Of a stretch of 37,295 bases of DNA, positions 17,034 through 25,855 are shown in pieces. The DNA is from Rhodospirillales bacterium (GTDB taxonomy: Bacteria > Vulcanimicrobiota > Vulcanimicrobiia > Vulcanimicrobiales > Vulcanimicrobiaceae), in NCBI GenBank assembly GCA_903970385.1, contig CAJCIN010000237.1:1-37295 (forward strand), in the 5' to 3' direction. How positions within the stretch are numbered: position 1 is the stretch's first letter; every line of letters begins with the position of its first letter. The position numbers and the translations under genes were made by a program. The notes under the pieces were generated by a model. That model did no database searches. It saw only the letters and a program-made list of their open reading frames with translations, and had not been told where the DNA came from.

Positions 17034-17300
17034 ATGCCGCGAGGTGGAGCTACGCCTCGAATGGATCGCGAGTTCGTCCCCATCGGCAAACCCATCGAAG
17101 AGCGTCCGCGCTGCCTCGCGTGCGGAACGCTCATCGAAGGCTTGCCCGAAGGCGAGACGTTTCGCCGGCGCGGCGCCTTCGCGATCGTCGTGCAGTGGCG
17201 CATCTGCTCGTGCGGTGCGTTCGCGCGAACGCAGCGCGTCCGCCGCATCGTGACGGGGCCGCCCGAACCGGGCGAACCCGGCGACACGCTCGGCGCCTAG
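17034..17300 (+). CDS. Small protein with CxxC and CxC motifs, possible zinc ribbon
   Basis: 88 residues, family not recognised. PRCLACGTLIEG and WRICSCGAFARTQRV supply four cysteines in a CxxC-x(n)-CxC layout suited to one zinc ion, between a proline-rich start and end. ATG 17034 has CGAGG at 17022-17026 at good spacing. ATG 17061 (MDREFVPIG) would give a tidier 79-residue product. It lies 43 nt after dinG and its stop overlaps the convergent acetyl-CoA synthetase stop by 4 nt. Confidence 0.5.
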   Translation: MPRGGATPRMDREFVPIGKPIEERPRCLACGTLIEGLPEGETFRRRGAFAIVVQWRICSCGAFARTQRVRRIVTGPPEPGEPGDTLGA

Positions 17301-19264
17301 TCTTCTTTTCCGGCCTCCGCCTTCGCGCGTTCTTGCAGCTCCGCGACGACGCTCGAGTCCGCGAGCGTCGTCGTATCGCCGAGCATGCGGCCCTCCGCGA
17401 TATCGCGCAACAGACGGCGCATGATCTTCCCGCTGCGCGTCTTCGGTAGTTCTTGCGTGAACGTCAGATACTTCGGCGTCGTGAATTTGCCGAGTTTGTC
17501 GCCGACGTGCTTGCGCAACTCGTCGCCGAGCTCGGGCGAGCCCGGGTTCGATCCGCGGAGCGAGACGAAGCAGCAGATCGCCTGACCCGTCGTGTCGTCC
17601 GTCTTGCCGACGACGGCCGCTTCCGCGACGGCGGGATGATCGACGAGCGCGCTCTCGACCTCCGTCGTCGAGATGCGATGGCCGCTGACGTTCATGACGT
17701 CGTCGATCCGGCCCATGAACCAGTAGTCGCCCTCGACGTCGCGATTGCAGCCGTCGCCCGCGAGATACATGTGCTCGAACTTCGACCAGTACGTCTCGAC
17801 GTAGCGTTCCGGTGCCCCGTAGATCCCACGCAACATCGAGGGCCACGGACGCCGCAGCACGATGTAGCCGCCGCCGCCGAGCGGCACGCTCTTACCGGCC
17901 TCGTCGACGATGTCCGCGAGGATGCCGGGAAACGGTTTCGTCGCGCTGCCCGGCTTCGTCGTCGTGATGCCGGGCAACGGCGCGATCGCGATCGCGCCGG
18001 TTTCCGTCTGCCACCACGTGTCGACGATCGGGCAGCGACCGCCGCCGATGTGCTCGTGATACCACATCCACGCTTCGGGGTTGATCGGTTCGCCCACGCT
18101 GCCGAGAAGACGCAACGACGAGAGATCGTGTTTCTGGACGTACTCCACGCCCCACTTCATGAACGTGCGGATCGCGGTCGGCGCCGTGTACAGGATCGTG
18201 ACCTTGTAGCGCTCGACGATGTCCCAGAGGCGATCCTTGTCGGGATAGTCGGGCGTGCCTTCGTAGAGGACGCTCACCGCGCCGTTGCAGAGCGGGCCGT
18301 ACACGATGTACGAGTGCCCCGTCACCCAGCCGATGTCGGCGGTGCACCAGAAGATGTCGTCTTCTTTTAAATCGAACACGAGATCGTGCGTCGCCGTCAC
18401 GCCGGTCAGATAGCCGGCCGTCGTGTGCATGATGCCCTTCGGCTTCGCCGTCGTGCCGCTCGTGTAGAGCAAGAAGAGCAGGTCTTCGGAATCCATCGCT
18501 TCGGGCTCGCACGTTTCCGGTTGTCCCGCGATCACGTCGTCCCACCACGCGTCGCGGCCCGCTTTCATCTCGACGGCGTCGCCGACGCGTTTCGCAACGA
18601 TGACGCGCTCGACGCCGGGCGTCTGCGCGAGCGCGACGTCGACGGTGTCTTTGAGCGGGACCTTTTTGCCACGGCGCCAGCCTTGATCCGCCGTGATGAT
18701 CGTCGAGCATTCGGCGTCGTTCACGCGATCGACGATCGCATCGGACGAGAAGCCTCCGAAGATGACCGAGTGGGCCGCGCCGACGCGCGCGCACGCGAGC
18801 ATCGCGACGGGAAGTTCCGGGATCATCGGCATGTAGATCGCGACGCGATCGCCCTTCTTGACGCCGCGCTCGCGCAGCCCGTTCGCGAAACGGCACACGT
18901 CGGCGAGCAATGCGGCATACGTGATCTCGCGCCGGTCGCCGGGCTCGCCTTCGAAATAGAACGCGATGCGCGAACCGCGCCCGGCTTTCACGTGGCGATC
19001 GAGCGCGTTGACGGACGCGTTGAGTTCGCCGCCGACGAACCATTTCGCAAACGGTTCCTTCCATTCGAGTACGTCGCGGTACGGCGCGGACCACTCGAGC
19101 TTATCCGCCCACGACGACCAGAACGCGAGATAGTCGCGCTCCGCTTCCTCGTAGATGCCGGCTTTCGCGTTCGCTCGCGCCGCGAATGCCGCCGGCGGTT
19201 CGAAGCGTCGCTGTTCTTTGAACAGCGCCTCGATCGTGTCGGAAGCGTGATCGTTCGTCGTCAT
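17297..19264 (-). CDS. acs: Acetyl-CoA synthetase (AMP-forming)
   Basis: Converts acetate, ATP and CoA to acetyl-CoA via acetyl-AMP in the cytoplasm. From ATG at 19264 the protein has 655 residues, the standard length. The frame stays open upstream to 19471, but that stretch overlaps the divergent thioredoxin gene and is Arg-rich. Motifs: P-loop LYTSGTTAKPKGIMHT, DIGWVTGHSYIVYGPL, DTWWQTETGAIAI (CoA and acetate pocket with Trp), AGDGCNRDVEGDYWFMGRID and the acetylation-controlled lysine in TRSGKIMRR (about Lys613). The Cys in the AGDGCNR position replaces the more usual aliphatic or Ala residue. A PAT/Sir2-type control by lysine acetylation is plausible; a deacetylase-family gene is at 32410. 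Confidence 0.95.
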   Translation of the reverse strand: MTTNDHASDTIEALFKEQRRFEPPAAFAARANAKAGIYEEAERDYLAFWSSWADKLEWSAPYRDVLEWKEPFAKWFVGGELNASVNALDRHVKAGRGSRIAFYFEGEPGDRREITYAALLADVCRFANGLRERGVKKGDRVAIYMPMIPELPVAMLACARVGAAHSVIFGGFSSDAIVDRVNDAECSTIITADQGWRRGKKVPLKDTVDVALAQTPGVERVIVAKRVGDAVEMKAGRDAWWDDVIAGQPETCEPEAMDSEDLLFLLYTSGTTAKPKGIMHTTAGYLTGVTATHDLVFDLKEDDIFWCTADIGWVTGHSYIVYGPLCNGAVSVLYEGTPDYPDKDRLWDIVERYKVTILYTAPTAIRTFMKWGVEYVQKHDLSSLRLLGSVGEPINPEAWMWYHEHIGGGRCPIVDTWWQTETGAIAIAPLPGITTTKPGSATKPFPGILADIVDEAGKSVPLGGGGYIVLRRPWPSMLRGIYGAPERYVETYWSKFEHMYLAGDGCNRDVEGDYWFMGRIDDVMNVSGHRISTTEVESALVDHPAVAEAAVVGKTDDTTGQAICCFVSLRGSNPGSPELGDELRKHVGDKLGKFTTPKYLTFTQELPKTRSGKIMRRLLRDIAEGRMLGDTTTLADSSVVAELQERAKAEAGKED

Positions 19265-19338
19265 GTGCGCGACTTTCGTGCGGCGCGTGGGCGTCCTCCC
19301 GGAGATTCTCGCGCGCCCGCAGAACGGTCGTCGCATCC

Positions 19339-19929
19339 ATGCCGTCTCGTTTCGCCGCTGCCGTCGTCGCGTTCGTCGCAGTGTCGCTTGCGTCGCTCGC
19401 CGCCGCGCCGGTCGCGAGCGCGCGACGTACGCCCGGCACCGGTCTCGCCGCGATACGTTACGCGCAGGCACCGCCGGATTTCACCTACACGACGCCCGCG
19501 GGGCCGCGAACGCTCGCCGCGCTCTTCGGTCGCCCCGTCGTCATCAATTTTTGGGCGACGTGGTGCGAGCCGTGTCAGGCCGAGATCGGCGCGTTCGCCG
19601 CGCTGCGTAAAGCGTACGGCGACGCGGTCCCGCTCGTGACGATTTCGGAAGATGCCGTGCCCGGCGCCGCGGCCGCGTACCTCGCGGCGCACGGCGTCGA
19701 TGCCATTTCGATCGACGATCCCGATCGGAAGATCTTCGAGCGATACTCGGTCGTGCCCATCCCGGTGACGCTCGTCCTCGCGCCGAACGGCGGCGTCAGT
19801 CACGTCTCGATCGGAGAGCTCGACTGGCTCGAATTGCAGGCCGCCGTGGAGGCGGTCTCGCCCCACGGCTTGACCCTGCCGCCTCCTTTTGATACCTTAA
19901 GGCGTAATGCTGGCACTCAGGGCCAATGA
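19339..19929 (+). CDS. Secreted TlpA-like thioredoxin-fold protein
   Basis: 196-residue exported thiol-disulfide protein. A Sec signal peptide (AAAVVAFVAVSLASLAAAPV, cleavage after ASA) is followed by a TlpA/ResA-type thioredoxin domain with VVINFWATWCEPCQAEI (Cys76 and Cys79), the cis-proline region VVPIPVTLVLAPNGG and a C-terminal helix. Such proteins reduce disulfides in apocytochromes or other envelope targets. Start ATG 19339 is 74 nt from the divergent acs gene. Its last codons overlap the hrcA start (ATGA at 19926-19929), and its 3' end carries the CIRCE operator and the likely hrcA promoter. Confidence 0.88.
   Translation: MPSRFAAAVVAFVAVSLASLAAAPVASARRTPGTGLAAIRYAQAPPDFTYTTPAGPRTLAALFGRPVVINFWATWCEPCQAEIGAFAALRKAYGDAVPLVTISEDAVPGAAAAYLAAHGVDAISIDDPDRKIFERYSVVPIPVTLVLAPNGGVSHVSIGELDWLELQAAVEAVSPHGLTLPPPFDTLRRNAGTQGQ
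19870..19898 (+). promoter_or_regulatory. Putative housekeeping promoter of hrcA-dnaJ
   Basis: TTGACC (19870-19875) and TACCTT (19893-19898) are separated by 17 bp inside the 3' end of the thioredoxin gene. A start about 7 nt downstream would place the CIRCE operator at the transcript 5' end, the usual arrangement. The -10 match is modest. Confidence 0.5.
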
Positions 19930-19936
19930 CTGCTAA
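19910..19936. promoter_or_regulatory. CIRCE operator for HrcA
   Basis: CTGGCACTC (19910-19918), nine spacer bases, and GACTGCTAA (19928-19936) match the CIRCE consensus TTAGCACTC-N9-GAGTGCTAA at 15 of 18 arm positions. It lies across the hrcA start codon (19926) and the thioredoxin stop codon, so bound HrcA would block both transcription and access to the start region. This implies autoregulation of hrcA and heat induction of dnaJ. Confidence 0.8.
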
Positions 19937-21005
19937 GGATTTTGCAGTCCCGGAGCGCGCGCTGCCGCCGGACCTCGACAAGCGCAAAGCCTTCATTCTG
20001 GCAACGGTCGTCTACGAGTACGTAGCGACGGCGGAGCCGGTCGGTTCGAACACGCTTACGCAGAAGTATCAGCTCGGCGTGAGTTCGGCGACGATCCGCA
20101 ACGAGATGGCGGAACTCGAGGCGCAAGGGTATCTCGTGCAGCCGCATACGTCGGCCGGCCGCATTCCCTCCGACGCCGGCTACCGCACCTACGTCGATCA
20201 GCTGATGCGCCCGGAGCCGTTGCAGACGGACGAGCAGCGCCGGATCCAGGACGAGTTTCGGGCCGCGAGCCGCGAACTCGACGAAGCGATCGAGCACACG
20301 ACGCGTCTGCTCGGGCAGCTCTCGCGCAACGTGGCGTTCGTCGTCGCGCCGGTTCGCGACACGCAAGCGTTCCGGCACGTGCAATTGATTTGGTTGACGG
20401 AACGGACGGGTCTCGCGATCATCGTCACCTCGCTCGGCGTGGCCGCGCAGATGCCGTTCGAGCACGCGCCGGACGTCGAAGCCGACGATCTCACGCGGCT
20501 TTCGAATCGCCTCAACGTCGCGTTCGCCGGCAAGACGATGCGGGAGATCACGAGCGCGGATCTGGAACGGATCGCCCGCGACGCGGGCGTCTCGGACGAA
20601 CTCGGAGCGACGCTCGGCCGTGCGTTCGCGGACGCGGCGCGTTCCGACGGTCCGCCGGCCGTCGTGTCGAGCGGCGCGCAACACTTGCTCGACCAGCCGG
20701 AATTTCAGGATCTGCGCAAGCTGCGGTCGATCTTGCGCGTTATCGAAGAGCAGAAGGCGCTGTACGATCTCGTCGCGGATTCGATGGCGCTCGACGCGCC
20801 GCACGTGAAGATCGGGCACGAACTCGGCTCGGACGAGATCACGGAGTGCAGCGTCGTCACGGTGCCGTATCGTTTCGGTGACGAAACGGTCGGCGTGCTC
20901 GCAATCCTCGGTCCGAGGCGCATGCCGTACGCGCGCTTGCTCGCGCTCGCGACGGGGACGGCGGCGTCCCTCGGCCGACACCTTTCGAACACCGAGCTCC
21001 GTTAG
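19926..21005 (+). CDS. hrcA: Heat-inducible transcription repressor HrcA
   Basis: Represses chaperone operons by binding CIRCE; GroEL assists its folding. The 359 residues hold the N-terminal winged helix ([59 protein letters not shown], all family signatures) and the GAF-like dimerisation domain. The latter has [15 protein letters not shown] and, near the C-terminus, [18 protein letters not shown] and RMPYARLL. The only ATG, 19926, overlaps the upstream stop in ATGA and falls inside the CIRCE spacer, an unusual placement. dnaJ starts 7 nt after hrcA, with no grpE or dnaK between them. Confidence 0.95.
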   Translation: MTAKDFAVPERALPPDLDKRKAFILATVVYEYVATAEPVGSNTLTQKYQLGVSSATIRNEMAELEAQGYLVQPHTSAGRIPSDAGYRTYVDQLMRPEPLQTDEQRRIQDEFRAASRELDEAIEHTTRLLGQLSRNVAFVVAPVRDTQAFRHVQLIWLTERTGLAIIVTSLGVAAQMPFEHAPDVEADDLTRLSNRLNVAFAGKTMREITSADLERIARDAGVSDELGATLGRAFADAARSDGPPAVVSSGAQHLLDQPEFQDLRKLRSILRVIEEQKALYDLVADSMALDAPHVKIGHELGSDEITECSVVTVPYRFGDETVGVLAILGPRRMPYARLLALATGTAASLGRHLSNTELR

Positions 21006-21012
21006 AGGGACC

Positions 21013-22137
21013 GTGCCGACCGACTATTACTCGGTGCTCGGCGTCGATCGCGACGCATCCGAGACTGATATCAAGCGTGCGTATCGCGGCCTCGCGCGCA
21101 AATACCATCCCGACGTCGCCGAAGACAAGACGTCGGCCGAGAGCCGTTTCAAGGAAATCAACGAGGCGTACGAGATCCTCAGCGATCCCGCGAAGCGCCA
21201 ACACTACGATCGCTTCGGTTCCGTACAAAATGGCGCGGGCGGCGGCGCGGGTGGCTTCGGAGGAGGCTTCTCGAGCGGCGAAGGCATCGGCGATATTTTC
21301 GACATGTTCTTCGGCGGCGCACGCGGCGGCGGTCAGCAGCGCGCGGCGGGACCGGAGCGCGGCTCCGATCTGCGCTACGATCTGCAGATCACGCTCGAAG
21401 AAGCGTTCGCGGGCGTCGAACGCGAGATCGCGTTCACGCATCTCGGCCAATGCACGACTTGCAGCGGCTCGGGCGCGAAGCCGGGAACGCTCGTGTCGCG
21501 CTGCGACCGCTGTGGCGGTTCCGGTGCGATGCGCAGCGTGCGGCAGACGCCGCTCGGCCAGTTCGTCACGCAGACGACGTGCACGAAGTGCGGCGGCGAG
21601 GGCACGTTCATTCCGACCCCGTGCGAGACGTGCCGCGGTCGCGGCCGCGTCGAGCGTCCGCGCTCGCTCACCGTCAAGATTCCCGCCGGCGTCGACGACG
21701 GCAGCCGGATTCGCGTGTCCGGCAGCGGCGAGGGCGGCACGCGCGGCGGACCGCCGGGCGACCTGTACGTCTACCTTTCGATCGCGCCGCATCGCGTGTT
21801 CCGGCGCGAGGGAAACGACCTTCTGATCGACGTGGCGATCGGCTTCGCGCAAGCGGCACTGGGTGCGTCGTTCGACGTCGACTCGCTCGACGGTGCCACA
21901 CCGCTGACCATCGGCCCCGGAACGCAGACGGGTTCGCTCTTCCGCATTCGCGGGCGCGGCATGCCGACGGTGCGCGGTTCGTCGCGCGGCGACTTGCTCG
22001 CGACGGTTCACGTTGCGGTGCCGACGCGCTTGACGCGCCGCGGTCGCGAGCTGCTCGAAGAGTATGCGGCGATCGAAGCCGAGCACGACGACAAGACGTT
22101 CTTCGACCGCGTCAAAGACGCGTTTCGTCCGGAGTAA
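21013..22137 (+). CDS. dnaJ: Molecular chaperone DnaJ
   Basis: Hsp40 co-chaperone that delivers clients to DnaK and stimulates its ATPase. From GTG 21013 (AGAGGGA just upstream) it is 374 residues. It has a J domain with His32-Pro33-Asp34 (ARKYHPDV), a Gly-rich linker around [12 protein letters not shown], and four CxxCxGxG zinc repeats ([32 protein letters not shown]), so it is a full type I DnaJ. The C-terminal substrate domains follow ([20 protein letters not shown]). rsmE follows by 3 nt. Heat control through the upstream CIRCE is expected. Confidence 0.96.
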   Translation: MPTDYYSVLGVDRDASETDIKRAYRGLARKYHPDVAEDKTSAESRFKEINEAYEILSDPAKRQHYDRFGSVQNGAGGGAGGFGGGFSSGEGIGDIFDMFFGGARGGGQQRAAGPERGSDLRYDLQITLEEAFAGVEREIAFTHLGQCTTCSGSGAKPGTLVSRCDRCGGSGAMRSVRQTPLGQFVTQTTCTKCGGEGTFIPTPCETCRGRGRVERPRSLTVKIPAGVDDGSRIRVSGSGEGGTRGGPPGDLYVYLSIAPHRVFRREGNDLLIDVAIGFAQAALGASFDVDSLDGATPLTIGPGTQTGSLFRIRGRGMPTVRGSSRGDLLATVHVAVPTRLTRRGRELLEEYAAIEAEHDDKTFFDRVKDAFRPE

Positions 22138-22140
22138 GGC

Positions 22141-22878
22141 GTGGGGGCCACGCGATTCTTCGTCTCCGGCGTCTACGCCGAGGGCGACGTCGCGACGCTC
22201 GCCGACGACGACGCGCGCAAGGTGCTCGTCGTGTTGCGCAAGACCGCGGGCGCGCCGCTCGAGATCGTCGATTCGTCCGGACGCGCGTACGCCGCGCGGC
22301 TCGTCGTCGATGGTTCGTCGGCGCGGGCGTCGCTCGATCGCGCGGTCGATCCGGCCGCACCGGCCGCGCTACGCCTGACCCTCGCGCAGGGCATTCCGAA
22401 GGGCCAGAAGATGGACTTCGTCGTCGAAAAGGCGACCGAACTCGGTATCGCACGCATCGTGCCGTTTTCGAGCGAGCGAACCGTCGGCGGCGACGCCGCG
22501 CGCGACGGGAAACTCGAACGCTGGCGGCGGCTCGCGCGGACGGCAGCGCAGCAATGCGGCCGCGCCGACGTGCCGGCGGTCGATGCGCCGCTCGCGTTTC
22601 CGGAACTCGTCACCACGATCGGCGGCTTCGATGCGACGTTCGTGCCGTGGGAACTCGCGGAGGCAAGACCTCTACGCGAGGTCCTCCCGGCGCTACTCGC
22701 GGGCGTTCGCGACGCGCTCGTGGTGATCGGTCCGGAAGGCGGCCTCGCGGCTGCCGAGGTGGACGCGGCGCGTGCCGGCGGCGCGCACGTCATCTCGCTC
22801 GGTCGCCGCATCTTCCGGACGGAAACCGCCGCGCTCGTCACGTGCAGCGCGCTCGCCTACGCCGCCGGCGACCTGTAG
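22141..22878 (+). CDS. rsmE: 16S rRNA (uracil-1498-N3)-methyltransferase RsmE
   Basis: SPOUT-fold methyltransferase that modifies U1498 of 16S rRNA. The 245 residues start at GTG 22141 and contain the family motifs KGQKMDFVVEKATELG, ARTAAQQCGRADVP, VVIGPEGGLAAAEVD and the knot LGRRIFRTETAALV. The dnaJ-rsmE order is common in many phyla (often dnaJ-prmA-rsmE); prmA is absent here. It probably shares the hrcA promoter. Confidence 0.94.
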   Translation: MGATRFFVSGVYAEGDVATLADDDARKVLVVLRKTAGAPLEIVDSSGRAYAARLVVDGSSARASLDRAVDPAAPAALRLTLAQGIPKGQKMDFVVEKATELGIARIVPFSSERTVGGDAARDGKLERWRRLARTAAQQCGRADVPAVDAPLAFPELVTTIGGFDATFVPWELAEARPLREVLPALLAGVRDALVVIGPEGGLAAAEVDAARAGGAHVISLGRRIFRTETAALVTCSALAYAAGDL

Positions 22879-22920
22879 GCTCGTCTTCCTAGATGAGAGC
22901 AGCCTACTATAGTCGTATAG
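22875..22920. other. Paired hairpins between rsmE and the glycosyltransferase operon
   Basis: GTAGGCT (22875-22881) pairs with AGCCTAC (22901-22907), overlapping the end of rsmE. CTATA (22907-22911) pairs with TATAG (22916-22920). The AT-rich TATAGT in this stretch is also the best -10 candidate for the downstream operon. No T tract follows, so this may be a processing or promoter region rather than a terminator. Confidence 0.35.
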
Positions 22921-22945
22921 GAACGGTTCATGGGACGGCGTCTTT

Positions 22946-23701
22946 TTGAAGTCTAGTATCGTCATTCCGACGTACAACGAGGCGGGCGGAATCGCACGGC
23001 TCATCGAGACGCTCGCGGATCTTTTCGTCGCCAATGCGATCGATTGCGAGATCGTGGTCGTCGACGACAATTCGCCCGACGGCACGGGCGGGATCGTCGA
23101 CGCGCTCGCGGATCGCTATCCCGTTCGCTGTCTGCATCGCCCGGGAAAACTCGGCCTGTCGTCCGGCGTCATCGACGGCTGGCGTTTCGCGCGGCCCGAA
23201 TCGACGTTGCTCGGCGCGATGGACGCGGACTTCAGTCACGACGCCACCGTCGTCCCGAAGATGATCCGCGCGCTCGAAAGCGGCACGTACGGGCTCGCCG
23301 TCGGCAGCCGCTACGTGAAGGGCGGCGGCATCGAGAATTGGCCGTTCAAACGCAAGCTCACGTCGATCGTCGCGTGCGCGATGGCGTGGCCGCTCACGCC
23401 GATCCGCGACATCACGAGCGGCTTCTTTCTCGTCCGCCGCAGCGCCCTCGCCGGCGTCGAGCTCGACCCGATCGGTTTCAAGATCGGTCTCGAAGTCGCG
23501 GCGAAGGCGAAGTACGGCCGAGCGATCGAGATCCCGTACGTCTTCAAAGACCGCGTCGTCGGCGAATCGAAACTGAACGGCAAAGAGATCTCGAATTATC
23601 TCAAACAGCTGCGGCGTCTCTACGCGACGCGCTTCTTCGGCGCACCGTCGCGCGGCCGCACGATTGCGAGCGGCGCGATGACGGGTGAGAACTCCGCCTG
23701 A
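22946..23701 (+). CDS. Glycosyltransferase family 2, polyprenol-phosphate sugar transferase type
   Basis: 251-residue cytoplasmic GT-A enzyme resembling dolichol-phosphate mannosyltransferase and bacterial polyprenyl-phosphate glycosyltransferases. Motifs: SSIVIPTYNEAGGIARLIE, nucleotide-sugar DDNSPDGT, metal-binding GAMDADFSHD, GSRYVKGGGIENWP and ITSGFFLVRRSAL. It lacks the C-terminal membrane helices of ArnC/GtrB-type enzymes, so it is a soluble DPM1-like form. The start appears to be TTG 22946; the ATG at 22930 is out of frame. Its TGA overlaps the accD ATG by one base, placing it first in the acc operon. Donor and acceptor are not predictable. Confidence 0.85.
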   Translation: MKSSIVIPTYNEAGGIARLIETLADLFVANAIDCEIVVVDDNSPDGTGGIVDALADRYPVRCLHRPGKLGLSSGVIDGWRFARPESTLLGAMDADFSHDATVVPKMIRALESGTYGLAVGSRYVKGGGIENWPFKRKLTSIVACAMAWPLTPIRDITSGFFLVRRSALAGVELDPIGFKIGLEVAAKAKYGRAIEIPYVFKDRVVGESKLNGKEISNYLKQLRRLYATRFFGAPSRGRTIASGAMTGENSA

Positions 23702-24582
23702 TGGCGATTCCCGATTGGCTGCGCCGTCTTCGCGATCGCGACGTTTCCGCCGAAGACGCGGCACTGTGGACGAAGTGTCCGTCGTGCGGTGAGATGCTGT
23801 ATCGCAAGGATCTCGAAGCGAACCTCAGCGTGTGCACGAAGTGCAACCATCACTTCCGCATGTCCGCGTACGATCGGATCAACACGCTCGTCGACGGCGA
23901 TTTCGTCGAGATCGGGATGGAGTTTCTGCCGGGCGATCCGCTCGGTTGGGTCGACAAGCGCTCGTATCCGGAAAAGCTCGAGGCGGACCGGCTCAAATCG
24001 AATCTCACGGAAGCCGTCGTCACCGGCTTTGCGACGCTCGACGGGTTCCCGGTCGCGCTCGGCGTGATGGACTTCAGCTTTCGCGGCGGAACGATGGGCA
24101 CCGTCGTCGGCGAGCGGATCACGAACCTTCTCGAAGAGGCGCGCAAGCGCAAGCTCCCGTGCATCGTCTTCACCGCGAGCGGCGGCGCGCGGATGGAAGA
24201 AGGCATGCTCGCCTTGATGCAGATGGCCAAGACGACGCAAGCCGTCGAACGGTTCATGTCCGACGGGAATCTCTTCGTGACCGTCCTGACCGATCCGACG
24301 ACAGGCGGCGTGTCCGCGTCCTTCGCGTTTCAGAGCGACCTCATCGTCGGCGAGGCGCGCGCGTCGATCGGGTTCGCCGGCCGGCGCGTGATCGAACAGA
24401 CGCTGCGCCAGAAATTGCCGGACAACTTCCAAACCGCGGAGTTTCTCCTCGAGAAGGGCCACATCGACATGGTCGTCACGCGCGCCGAGCTGCGCGCGAC
24501 GCTCGTGCGCCTCCTCGATTACGCGGTCGATCGCAAGCGCGTCGCGCCGGCGCTCAAAGCGGTCCCGGAGTTCGCGCTGTGA
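23701..24582 (+). CDS. accD: Acetyl-CoA carboxylase carboxyltransferase subunit beta
   Basis: With AccA it transfers the carboxyl group from carboxybiotin to acetyl-CoA, making malonyl-CoA for fatty acid synthesis. 293 residues. The N-terminal zinc ribbon has Cys26, Cys29, Cys45 and Cys48 (KCPSCGEMLY, CTKCNHHFRM). Crotonase-fold motifs are FRGGTMGTVVGERI, FTASGGARMEEGMLALMQMA, TDPTTGGVSASFA and GFAGRRVIEQT. The ending near HIDMVVTR matches AccD. It overlaps the glycosyltransferase by 1 nt and accA by 4 nt (GTGA), giving stoichiometric coupled expression. Confidence 0.96.
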   Translation: MAIPDWLRRLRDRDVSAEDAALWTKCPSCGEMLYRKDLEANLSVCTKCNHHFRMSAYDRINTLVDGDFVEIGMEFLPGDPLGWVDKRSYPEKLEADRLKSNLTEAVVTGFATLDGFPVALGVMDFSFRGGTMGTVVGERITNLLEEARKRKLPCIVFTASGGARMEEGMLALMQMAKTTQAVERFMSDGNLFVTVLTDPTTGGVSASFAFQSDLIVGEARASIGFAGRRVIEQTLRQKLPDNFQTAEFLLEKGHIDMVVTRAELRATLVRLLDYAVDRKRVAPALKAVPEFAL

Positions 24583-25553
24583 ACGTCATCGTCGAGCGCG
24601 AAAAAGGCCCGTTGCAAGAGCTCGAGGCGCGCATCGCGGCGTTGCGCGAGCGCGAGACGGGCGACTCGAGCGATCTCCGCGACCTCGAAGAAAAATATCG
24701 CATCCTGCTCGCGGATCTCTTCGGCAATCTCACGCCGTGGGAGCGCGTCAACATGGCGCGCCATCCGAAACGGCCGTTCGCGGGCGATTACGTCGACGCG
24801 CTCGATCAATTCGACGAGCTGCACGGCGATCGTCACCTGCGCGACGACCGCGCGCTCGTCGGCGGTCTCGCGAAGCTGCGCGGCCGGCGAGTCGTCGTGC
24901 TCGCGCAGCAAAAGGGCCGCGACACGAAAGAAAACATCCGCCGGAATTTCGGCATGGTGTCGCCGGAGGGCTACCGGAAGGCGAAGCGCCTGATGGAGTT
25001 CGCGTCGCGTTTCGGTCTGCCGATCGTCACGTTCGTCGACACGTCGGGCGCCGATCCCGGAATCGCTTCGGAGGAGCACGCGCAGTCGGAAGCGATCGCG
25101 TCGTGCCTCGTCGCGCTCTCGAAAGTCGGCGTGCCGGTCGTCGCGACGATCGTAGGTGAAGGCGGTTCCGGCGGGGCACTCGCGATCGCGCTCGCCGATC
25201 GCGTGATCATGGCCGAGAACGCCGTGTATTCCGTCGCGTCGCCCGAGGGATGCGCCGCGATCCTTTGGGGCGATGCCGCGCGCGCGCCCGAAGCCGCCGA
25301 ACGCCTGAAGCTGACGAGCGCGGATCTGATCGGTTTCGGCATCGTCGATCGCGCGATCGAGGAGCCGCTCGGCGGCGCGCATCGCGACGCGCCGGCGTTC
25401 GTCGCGCGCGTGCTCGACGCGATCGACCAGGAGTTGCGCGTGCTCGAGCCGCGCAAATCGAACGAGCTGCGCGATGCGCGCTACGAAAAGTTCCGCCGGA
25501 TCGGCGCGTGGGAAAACGAATCGCGCGCGCGGTTGGCGACCGCTCTGACGTGA
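24579..25553 (+). CDS. accA: Acetyl-CoA carboxylase carboxyltransferase subunit alpha
   Basis: Partner of AccD (324 aa) starting at GTG 24579 within the accD stop. The N-terminal helix LQELEARIAALRE is followed by RHPKRPFAGDYVDALDQFDE, GDRHLRDDRALVGGLAKL, RNFGMVSPEGYRKAKRLM, VDTSGADPGIASEEHAQSEA, VGEGGSGGALAIALADRVIM and YSVASPEGCAAILW, all canonical AccA. The biotin carboxylase and carrier genes accC and accB are not in the window. Its TGA overlaps the GTG of the next gene. Confidence 0.96.
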   Translation: MNVIVEREKGPLQELEARIAALRERETGDSSDLRDLEEKYRILLADLFGNLTPWERVNMARHPKRPFAGDYVDALDQFDELHGDRHLRDDRALVGGLAKLRGRRVVVLAQQKGRDTKENIRRNFGMVSPEGYRKAKRLMEFASRFGLPIVTFVDTSGADPGIASEEHAQSEAIASCLVALSKVGVPVVATIVGEGGSGGALAIALADRVIMAENAVYSVASPEGCAAILWGDAARAPEAAERLKLTSADLIGFGIVDRAIEEPLGGAHRDAPAFVARVLDAIDQELRVLEPRKSNELRDARYEKFRRIGAWENESRARLATALT

Positions 25554-25855
25554 AGCGGGCGGCGAGCATCCTGCGCCTCGCGGGCCGCATCGCGATGCTC
25601 GCGATCGTGTCGTGCGTTCTCGCGCTCGTGTCGATCCAATTCGAGGGCATCTGCGCGAAGAACGTCGCGATGGTGCGCGAAGTCGGCGCGTCCCGCGCCG
25701 AGATCGCGGCCCTCGAGCGACGCGAACGCGAGCAGCAACGCACGTTGCGGCGCCTCGCGACGCCGGACGGCGCGATTCCGGAGATCCACGCGAAACTCAA
25801 TCTCGTCGGACCGCACGAGGAAATCTTCTACGTGCGCGGCCTCACGGACCGTTGA
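25550..25855 (+). CDS. FtsB/DivIC-like septum formation initiator family protein
   Basis: 101 residues starting at GTG 25550 within the accA stop. One membrane helix (LAGRIAMLAIVSCVLALVSI) is followed by a coiled-coil stretch rich in E, R and Q (RAEIAALERREREQQRTLRR). It ends with EIHAKLNLVGPHEEIFYVRG, the short conserved tail of FtsB/DivIC proteins that bridge FtsL and FtsQ at the divisome. The heptad Leu/Ala pattern and size fit. The acc operon is an unusual place for it, since ftsB is more often near eno. Identification rests on architecture and the C-terminal motif. Confidence 0.7.
   Translation: MKRAASILRLAGRIAMLAIVSCVLALVSIQFEGICAKNVAMVREVGASRAEIAALERREREQQRTLRRLATPDGAIPEIHAKLNLVGPHEEIFYVRGLTDR

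Noticed and set aside
19265-19471. N-terminal extension of acetyl-CoA synthetase
   Set aside because: Arg-rich, overlaps the divergent thioredoxin gene, and ATG 19264 gives the standard 655-residue enzyme.
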